Of a stretch of DNA of 64,000 bases, positions 40,896 to 55,800 are shown in pieces. The position numbers and the translations under genes were made by a program. The notes beneath the pieces are model-generated. The model ran no database searches, had not been told where the DNA came from, and worked only from the letters and a program-made list of their open reading frames with translations. Within the stretch, counting starts at the first letter, position 1, and each line of letters opens with the position of its first letter. The DNA is from Luidia sarsii (lineage: Eukaryota; Echinodermata; Asteroidea; Paxillosida; Luidiidae): NCBI GenBank assembly GCA_949987565.1, contig OX465110.1, forward strand, positions 9,632,556-9,696,555. Reading direction: 5' to 3'.

Positions 40896-43800
40896 GTAAG
40901 GCCTACTTGTATTTTGTGTTATTTTCTTATGAATTTTTACTGATTCGCCTCGATTATCGGTCCTCACAATGGTCTAACGCTATTGTTACTATTTAGTAAT
41001 CTAGTATTTGGACTGGAAATTGGAATCCAGTCAACGAAACTTAACAATATCTCAACTCTTTCCTATTTATAGCCAGAGATTGCAGACCAGACAAAGTCAT
41101 GAAGAAACTCTAACTCTACCGGACGATCCTATATGCAGTGATGAGTTTGTAATTTGCTCAAGAAAGAGGAAATTTCGCGAGGATGATTCGGTGAGGTTTA
41201 ACTGCATCTGGAACCCCGTATATTACGTGTAGGCCCGAGCCTTGGCCGTTTGTTTTGCAGCCTACTAACTTTATTGATTGCCTGGGGATCGTGGGTCTTC
41301 GCGAAAATGTTGGTTGTCACGAAGAACAGACCGAATTTTATTCGAACGATTCAGTCTCGTTTTTACACATTTGTATTGCAGGATGAAGAGTTACATTCCG
41401 CTGAAATTCATAGGAGAAGACAGCAGTTTCAAATTCAGGTTGGTCTTTGTCTTCATTTGAGTGGGTGGCAGCCAATGTGAAAGCGCGCGCTTCTGCTTTG
41501 TTGAGGTGGTCCCGCAACATTTCGCGGGTTAGAAAAAGAAAGCCTATGTACATTTACATGTATACTACATGTATCTGTACCCGTTGGCCCTCCGTGTACA
41601 TGTACTTGTAACTTGACAGCATTGACTATACTTGCTATTGAGTATTGACCCTTCTTTCTAAAAGTAAATGGATGTACATGATGTAGGCGCTAGAATTTAC
41701 ATTGACTGTCCAAGTGTTTTTAGGAAGGAAAACTGCTTTAATAAATAGACATAGATCCACACACACTGGTGAGGGAATTACATATCTTTGAAAACATTTT
41801 ACAATCGGTCAAAAAGAAATTTAAAACAGATGGATGTTATCGTTACTGTTAAGATTTTCAAACTTATATTAATATTATTAGTGATGTTAGTACTTGAATA
41901 GTAAAACAGCAGTGGCATAAAATTCTTCAGTTTCCCCCAAGGAAAGAATTTTTACTAATAATTTGATAACTAATTTGCTCATACACAAAAGTAACTTGGG
42001 GAAAACAACTTTCTGGGAATTTATTAATTGTGATCTTGGCAAAATTTTAGTTTGATTTATAACCTCACGGTAAAGGTCTGGTAAAAACCCTAAACCCAAA
42101 TTTAGGCCACCAATTGTAATGAATACAGTATCCATGGTGTGGCACAACCCCTTGCTGAAAAAACTCTTGATTTTGTGGTGCCTGTATTTAATGAAGTGGA
42201 TGTTTTGTGCAGAGCAATTAGGTGACCGTCGTCTGGTTGAGAAATGAGTCACAAAATCAAGAATTTGATGAAACTGAAGTCAAATTTCATGAAACTGAAG
42301 TCGAATGTTTTGGGCAAATGGTTGTGAAAGACCATGGATATTGTCTACAATTTGGGTTTTGTTTTTGTCCACCCTTTTACGATTAAACTCAATTCTTTCT
42401 GCGATCTCAATGTGCTCCAACTTGTTATTTGAGGTTTTTTTATTTATTTTTTTATTCTCATCTAAAAAAAGGTTAAAAACGACAGTGTACTGTCTCCCCT
42501 GTTGCGTTTTCTAACGCTAATTCATAATTGCAACTTGCCTAATGTAATGAACATGTACATGTGTGCAAAGCTTAGCAAACTGTCAGTGAAAAGATCAAAA
42601 GACCCTCGACATTCTGGAAAATTGCATTTAATTCAGCACCGGTAAGCAGTTTGCGACATTCTTGTATATTAGTTTGAAGCATGAACAATAACAGTGCAGA
42701 GTTTTCATCTGCTTGCGCATTTTCACGCTGCCTACAGTGGACCATTGAAAGGTTGAAGACTTGAAGTTATGCAAACTCGAAGATCGTGCAAGGATTAAAC
42801 ATTGGGCCCAACAATTGTTATTGTAACGTCCAAGTCTAGTCTAGAGTGCTGCGAGGAATGAACCTTGAACCTAATAACCAAAATAGCTACATGAAAACTA
42901 ATGGGCCTTTCCATATGCAAATTAGACCTTACGCATGCACTTTACTAAATTGGTTGGCAAACGATTGCACGTGGTATGCAGGTTTCGAAATATGCGTGTA
43001 GGAGGCACTAAATCACCGCACGCCAAACAGCGCGAAGGAACGCGTGCATGCCCGTGGAAAAATAGGATTGGGCAAAAAAAATTCTGCTTCCAGTTACCCG
43101 ACCGACCCTATATTTCTAGCCTGCGACCCTAAAGTTTTTATCAAGAAACAATGATGATAAAAATTCAATGTGTAATTTGATTGTTTTGTTATTGCCCTTT
43201 AGGCTTGACCACATGCAGATGCCTCCATATGATCGTAAACAAAGAAAATGGGCCAACAAAAATTTCCCTACCTACCTACCCTATTTTGAAATGCCATGTA
43301 ATCGGAAGCAGAACTGTTGGGTTTTTTGGCCTTGGTTGGCGTCCCGCTTGCCAACCAATTGAGTAAAACACATGCGCCAGGTCTAATTTGCATGTTTCAT
43401 GGGAAAGGCTCAATCATCATTAATTATTTCTTGAGTCTTTCACTGGTTAATAAAGAATGTTATTCTATCACTGTTATCAGAATGTAGATAAGTAGGGTTT
43501 TTTTTTCAAAATTAAACTGATCCTGCCGAACTTGTTGTACGATGCATGCTACTGAAGTAATTCCCAGCTGCACACACCATGATTGCCCTTGTTTACCTAG
43601 TTTACTGAAACAATACTTTTGAGCATACCTCACACCACTATTGAATGTACCGTACACTCTATGACATCAGCAGTTAGCTGAATTGCCAGATTACCAGCAT
43701 TAACTGGACCAAAGTCATAGTGCGATCTTTTTGGATTGTTATCTCTGGATGATAGAGGGAAAGTGCACTAGTGCAGTCTACCTCTCCCCTCACGCATGAT

Positions 43801-46800
43801 GTGCATGGCCTAGCCATTTCCAGCCTCACTGAGTCACACTCACTCACTGCAAACGATATTGTGGGACTGTATCCTGTCCCTTGATTCTTACCCCCTGGTC
43901 ATAGCCCAGGAACCAACCAACCGACTTCACACCTTTCCCACTGAGCAGCGGTTGATTGGGGCACAATGTTAGATCTGTGCATGTGCAATAAAGCCACACT
44001 GAACACAAGCTGTAGCAACATCATCAATGCACGTGCGCCATGTCAAAGATACTGATTTTCCTTTGATTTCTCGTGGTAAAAACGTAGATTTAAAAAAAAA
44101 AATTAATGTTGAAGTTTATTATCTGATCTCTCACAATTTTGACCTTTTCTTTTTTGCCTTTATTTCTTCCCTCCACAGAATTGCTGGGTTCCCATCTCAG
44201 AAACAGGAGGATTTGAAACTTCCTCCCTGGTACCCACACCACATCAGGAGCCCACAACCCCATCAGAGCAACTTTTGGGGTCAGGCTCCAAATTTCGCTT
44301 CAAGAATCTCTTCCCCACTCCACTTGCTGACAGGAAATCCCCCTTGCCAATCCTGAACTGGGCCGACTCGGCAGAAGTGTGGCGGGTTATGCTGGAAAAG
44401 GAAAGCAGCTATGCACACAACCAGAGATTATTAGAGAGACACCCAAGTTTAGAGCCCAAGATGCGAGCCATCCTACTAGATTGGCTTATTGAAGTAAGTA
44501 AGGCACAACATTGCAAGCTTTTTGAATGGTACATACACACATTACACACATACCAACTGAGAATTAAGTTGCCATCTCTGTGCAGCAGTAATATGCCAAA
44601 ATGTTGCAAACTGCTCACCGACTAAATTGACCAAAAAACAAATATCAGAAGTTAGTAGGGCCTGATGTTTTGATCCTAGCAGGACCTTTCACAAAGGTCC
44701 TGCTAGGTTAAAAACATCAGACCCTCCTTATTTTCGGGATTATAAACAAGGCATGCTAATACTGTTTTCACACAGCTCTGTACTTATCCAGGTAAAAAGT
44801 AACCCAGAGAATAATTTTCACACTACAAAAATAACCCCGCAATTCAGCTTACCCACTTGGTGCGTACCCGGGTAAAGTTCACACTAGGGAAGCGCGCACC
44901 CGGAGAATGTTCTCTGCTTGACCTCTGCCCTCCCACAATCCATTGCGCTCACAGCCATGAACACAAACATGGCGCTCGACATGTAAGCTTTGATCATGCT
45001 ACTTCTGAATTCTCTTCGAAATCAATGAAGAAAGCACATGTCTGTCTCTTCTGACGAATATGTCAGATGCTTGCTGACGCATGCTGCTGGAAGAAGGCGG
45101 CCCGATGGCTTCTAGTTGTGCTGTCCAATTGTCCTTGCACGGATTCCTCTACCCTGGCATTAACCACACATCCAGTTCCTCTTCTGACCATTTTGGGGTT
45201 CTTTTGGATGAAGTTTTGGATGAAGATTTACTGGTCGCTGTGATCGAAGCATTGATCGAAAAATGCTGGAATAAATGCTGGTTGTTTCGGTCAAGATTGG
45301 TGCCCTGTAATTTGTGTAATAAACTAAACAATAGGAGTTACCAGCTTTATTAATAATACGTGGACAGAAACCTGCTACAACAAGGTACCAGCTCAACAAC
45401 TTCCCCACGTTGGAAAACTGGGCAAGCATGCACATATCCAGCGATAACCCGGAGAATTGTCTCAAGGCCGCCGTTAACCTCGAGACTGGTGGGTTAACCC
45501 ACCTCACGAACAGGGTTAGAAATCACCCAGGTTAATTGGGGTTTTTAGGCAGTTAACCCGGAGAATTTTTAACTCCAAGAAGTGTAGTGTGAATGCTCCA
45601 AATTACCCAGCTAATCTCATGGTTGATTACCGGGTAACAGCTTTGTGTGAAAAGGCTGTTTGTTATATTTGTATTCTTTGATGTGATATTTAATAAAGAA
45701 CCTCTCTCTCTCTCTCTCTCTCTCTCCAAATGATATCCTCTCTGTGTCCAGGTTTGTGAAGTGTACCGGCTACACAGAGAAACATTTTACCTTGCAGCTG
45801 ACTTCGTAGATAGATTTCTGGCCAAAGCAATAGACATTCCAAAGAGTAAACTACAGCTCATAGGAATAACAGCTTTATTTATTGCAGCTAAACTTGAGGT
45901 AAGTTACCACAGTACGTTGAAGTGCAACCTTACATACCTTACCTTACTTTACCTTACATAATAGATATGCAGTCGACTCCCGTTATAACGAGCTCGATTA
46001 TAAGGACAACTCCATTATAACAAGCATATTTTTTTTAAAGTCCCGATCAATTTGTGCATATTTGTATGGAGGAAATATTTGTGTATAACGAGCACGCACG
46101 CTACGAGACTCCGGTTATAACGATCATTTTTGCCAACCGAACACTAACAAAAGAAGCATGCTCTCGACCCATTTATGACGACTTCTTCTGTAAACTACAG
46201 GCGCCGCGGTGTGTCAAAAACCCAAACCTTATTCAGGAATCGCGTCTTTCAACGCCCCATGCATTGCACGCAGTGCTGCGGTTTGTGAACGTTGTTTCAT
46301 CTCGCCGATAATGGGATGGTTTGTATGGTGGCTCAGAAGGGACATCGTAAATCGCAAACATCTGCGGTTAAAAAAAACCTTGCGGTTTCAGGTTAAAAGT
46401 AACCCAGAGAATAATCTGTGTATAACCAATGGGAATAACTGCGCTCTGGTTATACTGAGGTTGCGGTTATAACAAGGGAATTGCGAAAGTCAGTTGGACC
46501 TCGTTATAACGGGAGTCGAATGTACATGTATATTGTTGGTCTGCAAATTATGACCACAACACGATCCAACTGGTTTTTAATAGTGTTTAATATTTAAATT
46601 TATCATGACCATAAAAACTAGTGAGGAATTGCTTCTCTATCCTTGGCAGAATGGACTTTTAAATATTAACGTAGAGCTACCATATAGACTGCAATGGCAA
46701 AGTGGGAATTTATTTCTGTCACAAACAAATTGCATCTAAGAATGTTCTTTGAAGAAGATTCTACCATATACGCCATAAACAAGCATTCTACGCGTACAGA

Positions 46801-49800
46801 TACTGCAGACTTGCTTTAAGTATTAGCAGTTTGTTGGATCTAAAATTATGCAAAATCATGAAACTGGTCTTCAAGGCAAATGACACTGACTTGAATAAAC
46901 AAAAAATTCTACACCCATCACTACACACACCCATCACTACACACACCCATCACTACACACACCCATCATTACACACACCCATCACTGCACCCACCCATCA
47001 CTGCACACACCCATCACTGCACACACCCATCACTACACACCCATCACTGCACACACCCATCACTGCACACACCCATCACTGCACACACACATCACTACAC
47101 ACACCCATCATTACACACACCCATCACTGCACCCACCCATCACTGCACACACCCATCACTGCACACACCCATCACTTCACACCCATCACTGCACACACCC
47201 ATCACTGCACACACCCATCACTGCACACACCCATCACTACACACCCATCACTACACACACCCATCACTACACACACCCATCACTACACACCCATCACTGC
47301 ACACACCCATCACTGCACACACCCATCACTGCACACACCCATCACTACACACCCATCACTACACACACCCATCACTACACACACCCATCACTACACACAC
47401 CCATCACTACACAAACCCATCACTACCAGCGGTCTCACCAGGATTTCATTTAAGGGTGGGGCAAAACCATGACAACGGGACTTTAAAGATTAAGGGGTGG
47501 GGGTGAAATACGGGCCTCAGAATGAGAATAATTGATGACATTTATACATGTTCAAATCCTTATGATTTCTTTGAACTAAAATGCACTATAAATTTTATTA
47601 TATAAGATTTGGAAAATACACCCCACCAATATGAGGTCAAAAAGAGGTGTAGACAATTACAATAATATTAATATGATTATTAATAGAATCATATGAAAAA
47701 CAAATGATCGGCTGATTACTTCAAAAAGTATGCAAAAAATGAACTGAAATATTATCCATTATTTACCCAAAATATATTTGGATGAAATAATAATAGATAA
47801 AATAAACCTACATTCATTCATATATCTAATTTTGTTACTGAGGTACGTAAACGTGAGTTGGCTTAGGTCATCCCATTCATACCCCACAGCTCAATCTTCA
47901 CACATGCATGGTTTTTTTTCAATATAGGCTAAATATTTCCAAAAGTTTACCTTCTGTATTAAGTAGCCAAGGATGTTTTCTAATCCACTATGAGTATGAT
48001 GTTGACGAGGGCCTGAAGTTGAAATTTCAAAGTTGATTACCCGCAGGATATGCTCACGCGCGATTAGAACAAAGTTTTGAGCTTTTGTCAGTACTAAGGT
48101 TGTTCGATATCTGTAATTTTTGGTTTCCATAAAATATATCGTCAGGAATATATCGCGATATTCGATATTATCGTGATATCTAATGCGTAAGCGGATGTCA
48201 AGGTAGTGACCTGGATTTCTATTCAACACACACTGTATGATTGCCGGAAACCTATATGTAGCAATTGCATCTAACTTAAAGCCATAGTTACCAATTGTTT
48301 AACCCCCTTAAATTCCTCATTTATCAACGAACATAATAAGTTTAAACAACTATCCCAGTTCGCTCTTCTAAAAGTATACGCCAAAACGAAATAATTTTTG
48401 TTGTTGATGATTAAAATAAGACGATATCCCAGACGGTTTTCAGCAACTCGATGCTTACTTATGACGTCATAAATATGTCTGGCCAGAGCCAATGGGTCTT
48501 CAGATTAGTATTCATAAGGAGAGACAAACCATCAGCACATTACGTCGGCATAACGATCACCTCGAACAAAATCTGATGTCCCTTTTGGTTGTACGGATGC
48601 GTACTGGAAAAACGTACTCAATACTGTACCTTTTTTGGGGGGGAGGGGGAGACTGCTAAAAAAGAGAATAAAGCAGCGGTTCACCTTTGCTCATCCACGC
48701 CGTAAAATGATTGTTACTATACATGTCCAAGTTGGAATCATTCAAGTTGGAATCAATCGCGACCCCCCCCCCCCACCAAAAAAAAAAAAAATAGTCCACC
48801 GAACTCGTTTGGTGTACACGATGTGTAGGCCTATTGCGTACTGCAAATGGCCTGGCTGTACTTAGCTGGTGTACGTTGCCTTACACGTGCATTTAGCTGC
48901 GTGGCGGGTACCAGAGCAACATGGAAGGATCGAAAAATCAGAGGTCGCACGTGCGTTATGAACAGTGACGTTTTTCCAACGTCTTTCCTCTTCGATGTTG
49001 ATTTTGATTTTCTGAGATTAAAACATAATTTATGTAAAGTATGTATTTTTACAATATATTTGGCTGCATTGAGAGACATCGGTAGGAAATTTAATCTGCA
49101 TTTTTTTTGCAGCCTGGATAATATCGTAAACGATCGGATAATTTATGTAGGCCACATGGGGGAAAATGTCCCAAACACGAGTGGCTGTGCGTGCCCAGCG
49201 CATTCACCGAGTTCACTCCGTACGAAAAGTGTGCTACCAACACCGGAAGTGAGCTTGTACTTGCAGTGCGTCTATTGCCGACGCATTGCCTTGTGCATGG
49301 AGGCCTTGTGGAGACCGCAATGCAAGAGTCAAATGGCTGGCTGGCGCTCCTCTCCCCTTGCGGTTTCTGGGTTTTCGTAAAAAAACAAAAACCACGAAGA
49401 CATATTGCAATCATATATTTAGATAGGGGTTAGATGAATTAGATATGGATTTGCTTTATTGAAGTGTGAAATTTATGTAATATCAAGTTGGTAAAAAAAG
49501 TAATCGTTCAACATAATTATTGTGAACGAGCCCCACAACATGAGTTCTAAAAATAATGCATATACCAACTGCGAATCTCATCCGAACTCGGCAGTCTCTA
49601 CAAAGCGGCGGCAGCCACTGCCGCTAAGACCGCTACCATACTTTTCGATTACTCGTGTTTAATTTGAAGCCGCAGCTAAGTGCACGATCCCTTTGGCATA
49701 CGATAAGACACTGCAAACATCAGTTGGGCGAATGAACTGTGCTGGTACACACACGGAGCGAAGTGAGCAGCAAAATAAGTCGAGTCACGGCCTATACAGT

Positions 49801-52800
49801 ATTACATGTACATGTACACAATGTACTGTACATGTAGCACATGTATGTGGCTCGCGTGCCTGAATACTGTACTGTACAGTTGCTGCCGTGCCATGCCGTC
49901 GCCTGGCCCTGGCCCTGCGCGCTGCTGGTGTACAGTATATGTACGTACATGTACTGTACAGTACACGTGTTGTGTACGTGCAATTATTATATCTACTTTG
50001 TCTACGTTTCCCCACCCACATAATTAAAAGCAAAAAAGAAAAAAAAATACACACTTTTTTTTTACACTTTATTTAAACATGTTTTTTTTTATCATTGGCG
50101 GTTGGCGGGGAAATTTCTTAGCGTGGCGGTGACATTTCTTAGCGTGGCGGAAAAAAGTAAAGCGTGGGGCGATGAGCTCAATTTCGCCGCAAGCGTGGCG
50201 CGCGCGCCACGCCTTCGTATGCCTGGCGAGACCGCTGATCACTGCACACACCCATCACTGCACACACCCATCACTACACACACACATCACTGCACACACC
50301 CATCACTACACACACACATCACTGCACACACCCATCACTACACACACCCATCACTACACACACCCATCACTACACACACCCATCACTACACACACCCATC
50401 ACTGCACACACCCATCACTACACACACACATCACTACACACACCCATCACTACACACACCCATCACTGCACACACCCATCACTACACACACATCACTGCA
50501 CACACACATCACTGCACACACCCATCACTACACACACCCATCACTACACACACCCATCACTACACACACCCATCACTACACACACCCATCACTACACACA
50601 CCCATCACTACACACACCCATCACTACACACACCCATCACTACACACACCCATCACTACACACACACATCACTGCACACACCCATCACTACACACCCATC
50701 ACTACACACACACATCACTGCACACACCCATCACTACACACACCCATCACTGCACACACCCATCACTACACACACCCATCACTGCACACACCCATCACTA
50801 CACACACCCATCACTACACACACCTATCACTGCACACACCCATCACTACACACACCCATCACTGCACACACCCATCACTACACACACCCATCACTACACA
50901 CACCCATCACTACACACACCCATCACTACACACACCCATCACTACACACACCCATCACTACACACACCCATCACTACACACACCCATCACTACACACACC
51001 CATCACTACACACACCCATCACTATACACCCATCACTACACACCCATCACTGCACACACCCATCACTGCACACACCCATCACTGCACACACCCATCACTA
51101 CACACCCATCACTGCACACACCCATCACTACACACCCATCACTACACACACCCATCACTACACACCCATCACTACACACACCCATCACTACACACACCCA
51201 TCACTACACACACACATCACTGCACACACCCATCACTATACACCCATCACTACACACACCCATCACTGCACACACCCATCACTATACACCCATCACTACA
51301 CACACACATCACTACACACCCATCACTACACACACCCATCACTACACACACCCATCACTACACACCCATCACTGCACACACCCATCACTGCACACACCCA
51401 TCACTACACACACCCATCACTACACACACCCATCACTGCACACACCCATCACTACACACACCCATCACTACACACACCCATCACTACACACACCCATCAC
51501 TACACACACCCATCACTACACACACCCATCACTACACACACACATCACTGCACACACCCATCACTGCACACACCCATCACTTCACACCCATCACTGCACA
51601 CACCCATCACTGCACACACCCATCACTGCACACACACATCACTACACACCCATCACTACACACACCCATCACTGCACACACCCATCACTGCACACACCCA
51701 TCACTACACACACCCATCACTACACACACCCATCACTGCACACACCCATCACTACACACACCCATCACTACACACACCCATCACTACACACACCCATCAC
51801 TACACACACCCATCACTACACACACCCATCACTACACACACACATCACTGCACACACACATCACTGCACACACCCATCACTGCACACACCCATCACTACA
51901 CACCCATCACTGCACACACCCATCACTGCACACACCCATCACTACACACCCATCACTGCACACACCCATCACTACACACACCCATCACTACACACCCATC
52001 ACTACACACACCCATCACTACACACACCCATCACTGCACACACCCATCACTGCACACACCCATCACTGCACACACCCATCACTGCACACACCCATCACTG
52101 CACACACCCATCACTGCACACACCCATCACTACACACACCCATCACTGCACACACACATCACTGCACACACACATCACTACACACACCCATCACTGCACA
52201 CACACATCACTACACACCCATCACTGCACACACCCATCACTACACACACCCATCACTGCACACACCCATCACTGCACACACCCATCACTGCACACACCCA
52301 TCACTGCACACACACATCACTACACACCCATCACTACACACACCCATCACTGCACACACCCATCACTGCACACACCCATCACTGCACACACCCATCACTG
52401 CACACACCCATCACTGCACACACCCATCACTACACACACCCATCACTACACACACCCATCACTACACACACACATCACTGCACACACACATCACTACACA
52501 CACACATCACTGCACACACACATCACTACACACCCATCACTACACACACCCATCACTACACACCCATCACTACACACACCCATCACTGCACACACCCTTC
52601 ACACACCCTTCACTGCACACACCCATCACTACACACCCATCACTACACACACCCATCACTACACACCCATCACTACACACCCATCACTGCACACACCCAT
52701 CACTACACACCCATCACTACACACACCCATCACTACACACCCATCACTACACACCCATCACTGCACACACCCTTCACACACCCTTCACTGCACACACCCA

Positions 52801-55800
52801 TCACTACACACCCATCACTACACACACCCATCACTACACACACCCATCACTGCACACACCCATCACTGCACACACCCATCACTGCACACACCCATCACTG
52901 CACACACACATCACTACACACACACATCACTGCACACACCCATCACTGCACACACCCATCACTGCACACACCTATCACTGCACACACCCATCACTACACA
53001 CCCATCACTACACACACCCATCACTACACACCCATCACTACACACCCATCACTGCACACACCCTTCACACACCCTTCACTGCACACACCCATCACTACAC
53101 ACCCACCACTGCACACACCCTTCACACACCCTTCACTGCACACACCCATCACTGCACACACCCATCACTACACACACCCATCACTACACACCCATCACTA
53201 CACACCCATCACTACACACCCATCACTACACACCCATCACTGCACACACCCATCGCTGCACACACCCATCACTGCACACAACCATCACTGCACACAACCA
53301 TCACTACACACACCCATCACTACACACACCCATCACTACACACACATTAAAGAAGAATTGTGTCCTGCTAATTTTCCTTACACACATCACTGCACACACC
53401 CATCACTACACACCCATCACTACACACCCATCACTACACACCCATCACTACACACCCATCACTACACACCCATCACTACACACCCATCACTACACACCCA
53501 TCGCTGCACACACCCATCGCTGCACACACCCATCACTGCACACAACCATCACTACACACACCCATCACTACACACACCCATCACTACACACACATTAAAG
53601 AAGAATTGTGTCCTGCTAATTTTCCTTACACTTACAAAACTTGAGAGCATGCACCCAATCTTCGATCTATAAAGACATTTAGTTTGTACAGTAGTATTCT
53701 ACTTTGTTGCGTTAGAAAAGTTGGCAGATTTGTAATTTAAAATGCATCCAACAAAAGAGTGTTTGATTCCTGCCGCCGATTTCACGAAACTTTAGATGTT
53801 ACATACGCAACATTTTGTTGCGTAACTATACGCAACGTTTTGCTGCCTTTTCTAAATAGTGCACAAAAGAGCCATTGTGGGGCAAGACTTATGCAACATT
53901 TGTACGTTGCGTAACTTACTCAACTTTTCTTGAAATGGGCTGCTGTTCATTTGTCCTGCTCTTCTGAGATCACCTTTCCTTTTTAAAAGACTATGCCTTC
54001 ATTTTGTATTTTTCCCAAAACATGGAGTCAGACTACATTGGGGATCTTTATTTCATGTTCATCCCATGTGGAGAAATGTTCACTTAAAAAAAGAAGAATT
54101 CATTTTAGGTTGAAAAGCCTGAGTCAGATTCCACTGACGTTTGTAGTTAATTTGTTATCTCTTTACAGTTTACACATATTATCAGTCCATGTATAGAGAT
54201 GCAATTATTTGTGTTGACCACTCTTACAGGAAATCTACCCACCCAAGCTCACAGACTTTGCCTATGTCACAGATGGTGCAAGCACAGAAGAGGAAATACT
54301 GAAACAGGAACTTATCATGCTAAAGGTATAGGATAGAGAACTACAAGTATTCATCACAACTTGAATGCATTAGCACCCAGTGATCACCATGTCCATTGAC
54401 AAATGGTACAGACTATTAAGCCCTCTCAAACTGATCCCTACTCCCTACAGCCACCATTGACTAACACACCCTTTGTTTCTTGCCAATATGCCCAAAGAGG
54501 CAATATGAAAGAAATGCTGTTGAGTATAGAAAATTGTGTCAATCAAATCAGAAATATATGTACCGGTAATAATTATTTGTCACTCATCAGCTATGAGCGT
54601 AACTTGGGTCTTTGCACTTATGAGAGTGAAGACTGTATAATTTGACTACTTTTTTTCCACATCGATCACATCAGTAAACTTTTAAATGAAAAGCTTATAG
54701 AATAATGCTGAAATTATTTAAAGATGAAAAAAAATGGATTGAGTTTTTCAAAAGGTATTGTTTGTTACAGACCAGCAACCTCAGACTGCTTTTTCATGTC
54801 TACTAACCTAACCTACCCAAAACAATGTTGCCAATTTTACCATAGAAATAGCGACATTTTTTAAAGATGTATAGAGATTCCTATATTCAAAATTGTCTTA
54901 CAGAAGTCATGGACTGCTGGAAGCAGTGTATTGTGTTTACAAACTGATTTGTGTACCAAACATACATTCATTGATTTTATTGCTACCTGTGAGCCTGTAG
55001 AGACTTGTAAAGATCATTGAATGTTCACTCTAAGTGATAGAAAAACTCCAAAGGTGGAACTTCCATTCGTGTCATCAGCTGATATGAGTAGAACTTGTGT
55101 AAAAGCTATGGAAAACAAGGAATGCACCATATGGTCAAGCTGTCTCCTTAAAGGAAACAAAATAATTATGGTAGTTGACAGTATTGACAGTATTAAGCCA
55201 AAATATTTAATATCAACAACTTTGTGCACATTTACATCCACAATGCATTCATAAAGTTGTATTTCACATTACAGTTGTTGTTGTTATTTCCAGATGCTCA
55301 AATGGGATCTCTCCCCTGTCACTGTCAACACATGGTTAAATATCTACCTCCAGCTCAGTAAACGTTGTCACACCATGCACAGCAGTCATAACTTCCTTCT
55401 TCCCGAGTACTCCACTCAACAATTTGTACAGACAGCTCAGGTTGGTATTTTATCATTCATTGGTGTAACTTAGGCAGCAGGGTTGTCCCCAGGATTTTTG
55501 TGGGACTTTTTAAATAAGAGTCTGAGAGAGGGGGTCCAAGTTCTTGATATTAAAAAGTACATGTAGGTATTTTGAAAAGAGTATGGGGTGGGAAAATTGT
55601 GTGGGGCATTTTTAGCAGTGAATCGGCTGAAAATTATAGCATTTTGGCGGAATACGCTGGCTTGTACTTGGGAGAAGCCTGGGCAGTATATAGGTATGAG
55701 GTATGGTATTGTTATAAAGCTGGGAAAAATCGGGTATTTGAGGAACCGGATACCCAAATTTTGAAATCGTCGGTACCCGGATACCCGCCATTCAATGTAA

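Noticed and set aside
41887..42252. 121-aa minus-strand frame in cyclin E intron 3
   Set aside because: It overlaps sequence shared with the MITE at 12092-12575 and has no known similarity.
48847..49380. 177-aa frame inside the hAT-like element as a possible transposase
   Set aside because: No hAT dimerisation or catalytic-domain motif is visible, and overlapping frames exist on the other strand.
46831..53672. Open frames of 213, 1082 and 1166 codons rich in His, Thr and Pro
   Set aside because: A 16-bp minisatellite without stops in any plus frame produces these. They overlap each other in different frames and lie in cyclin E intron 5.
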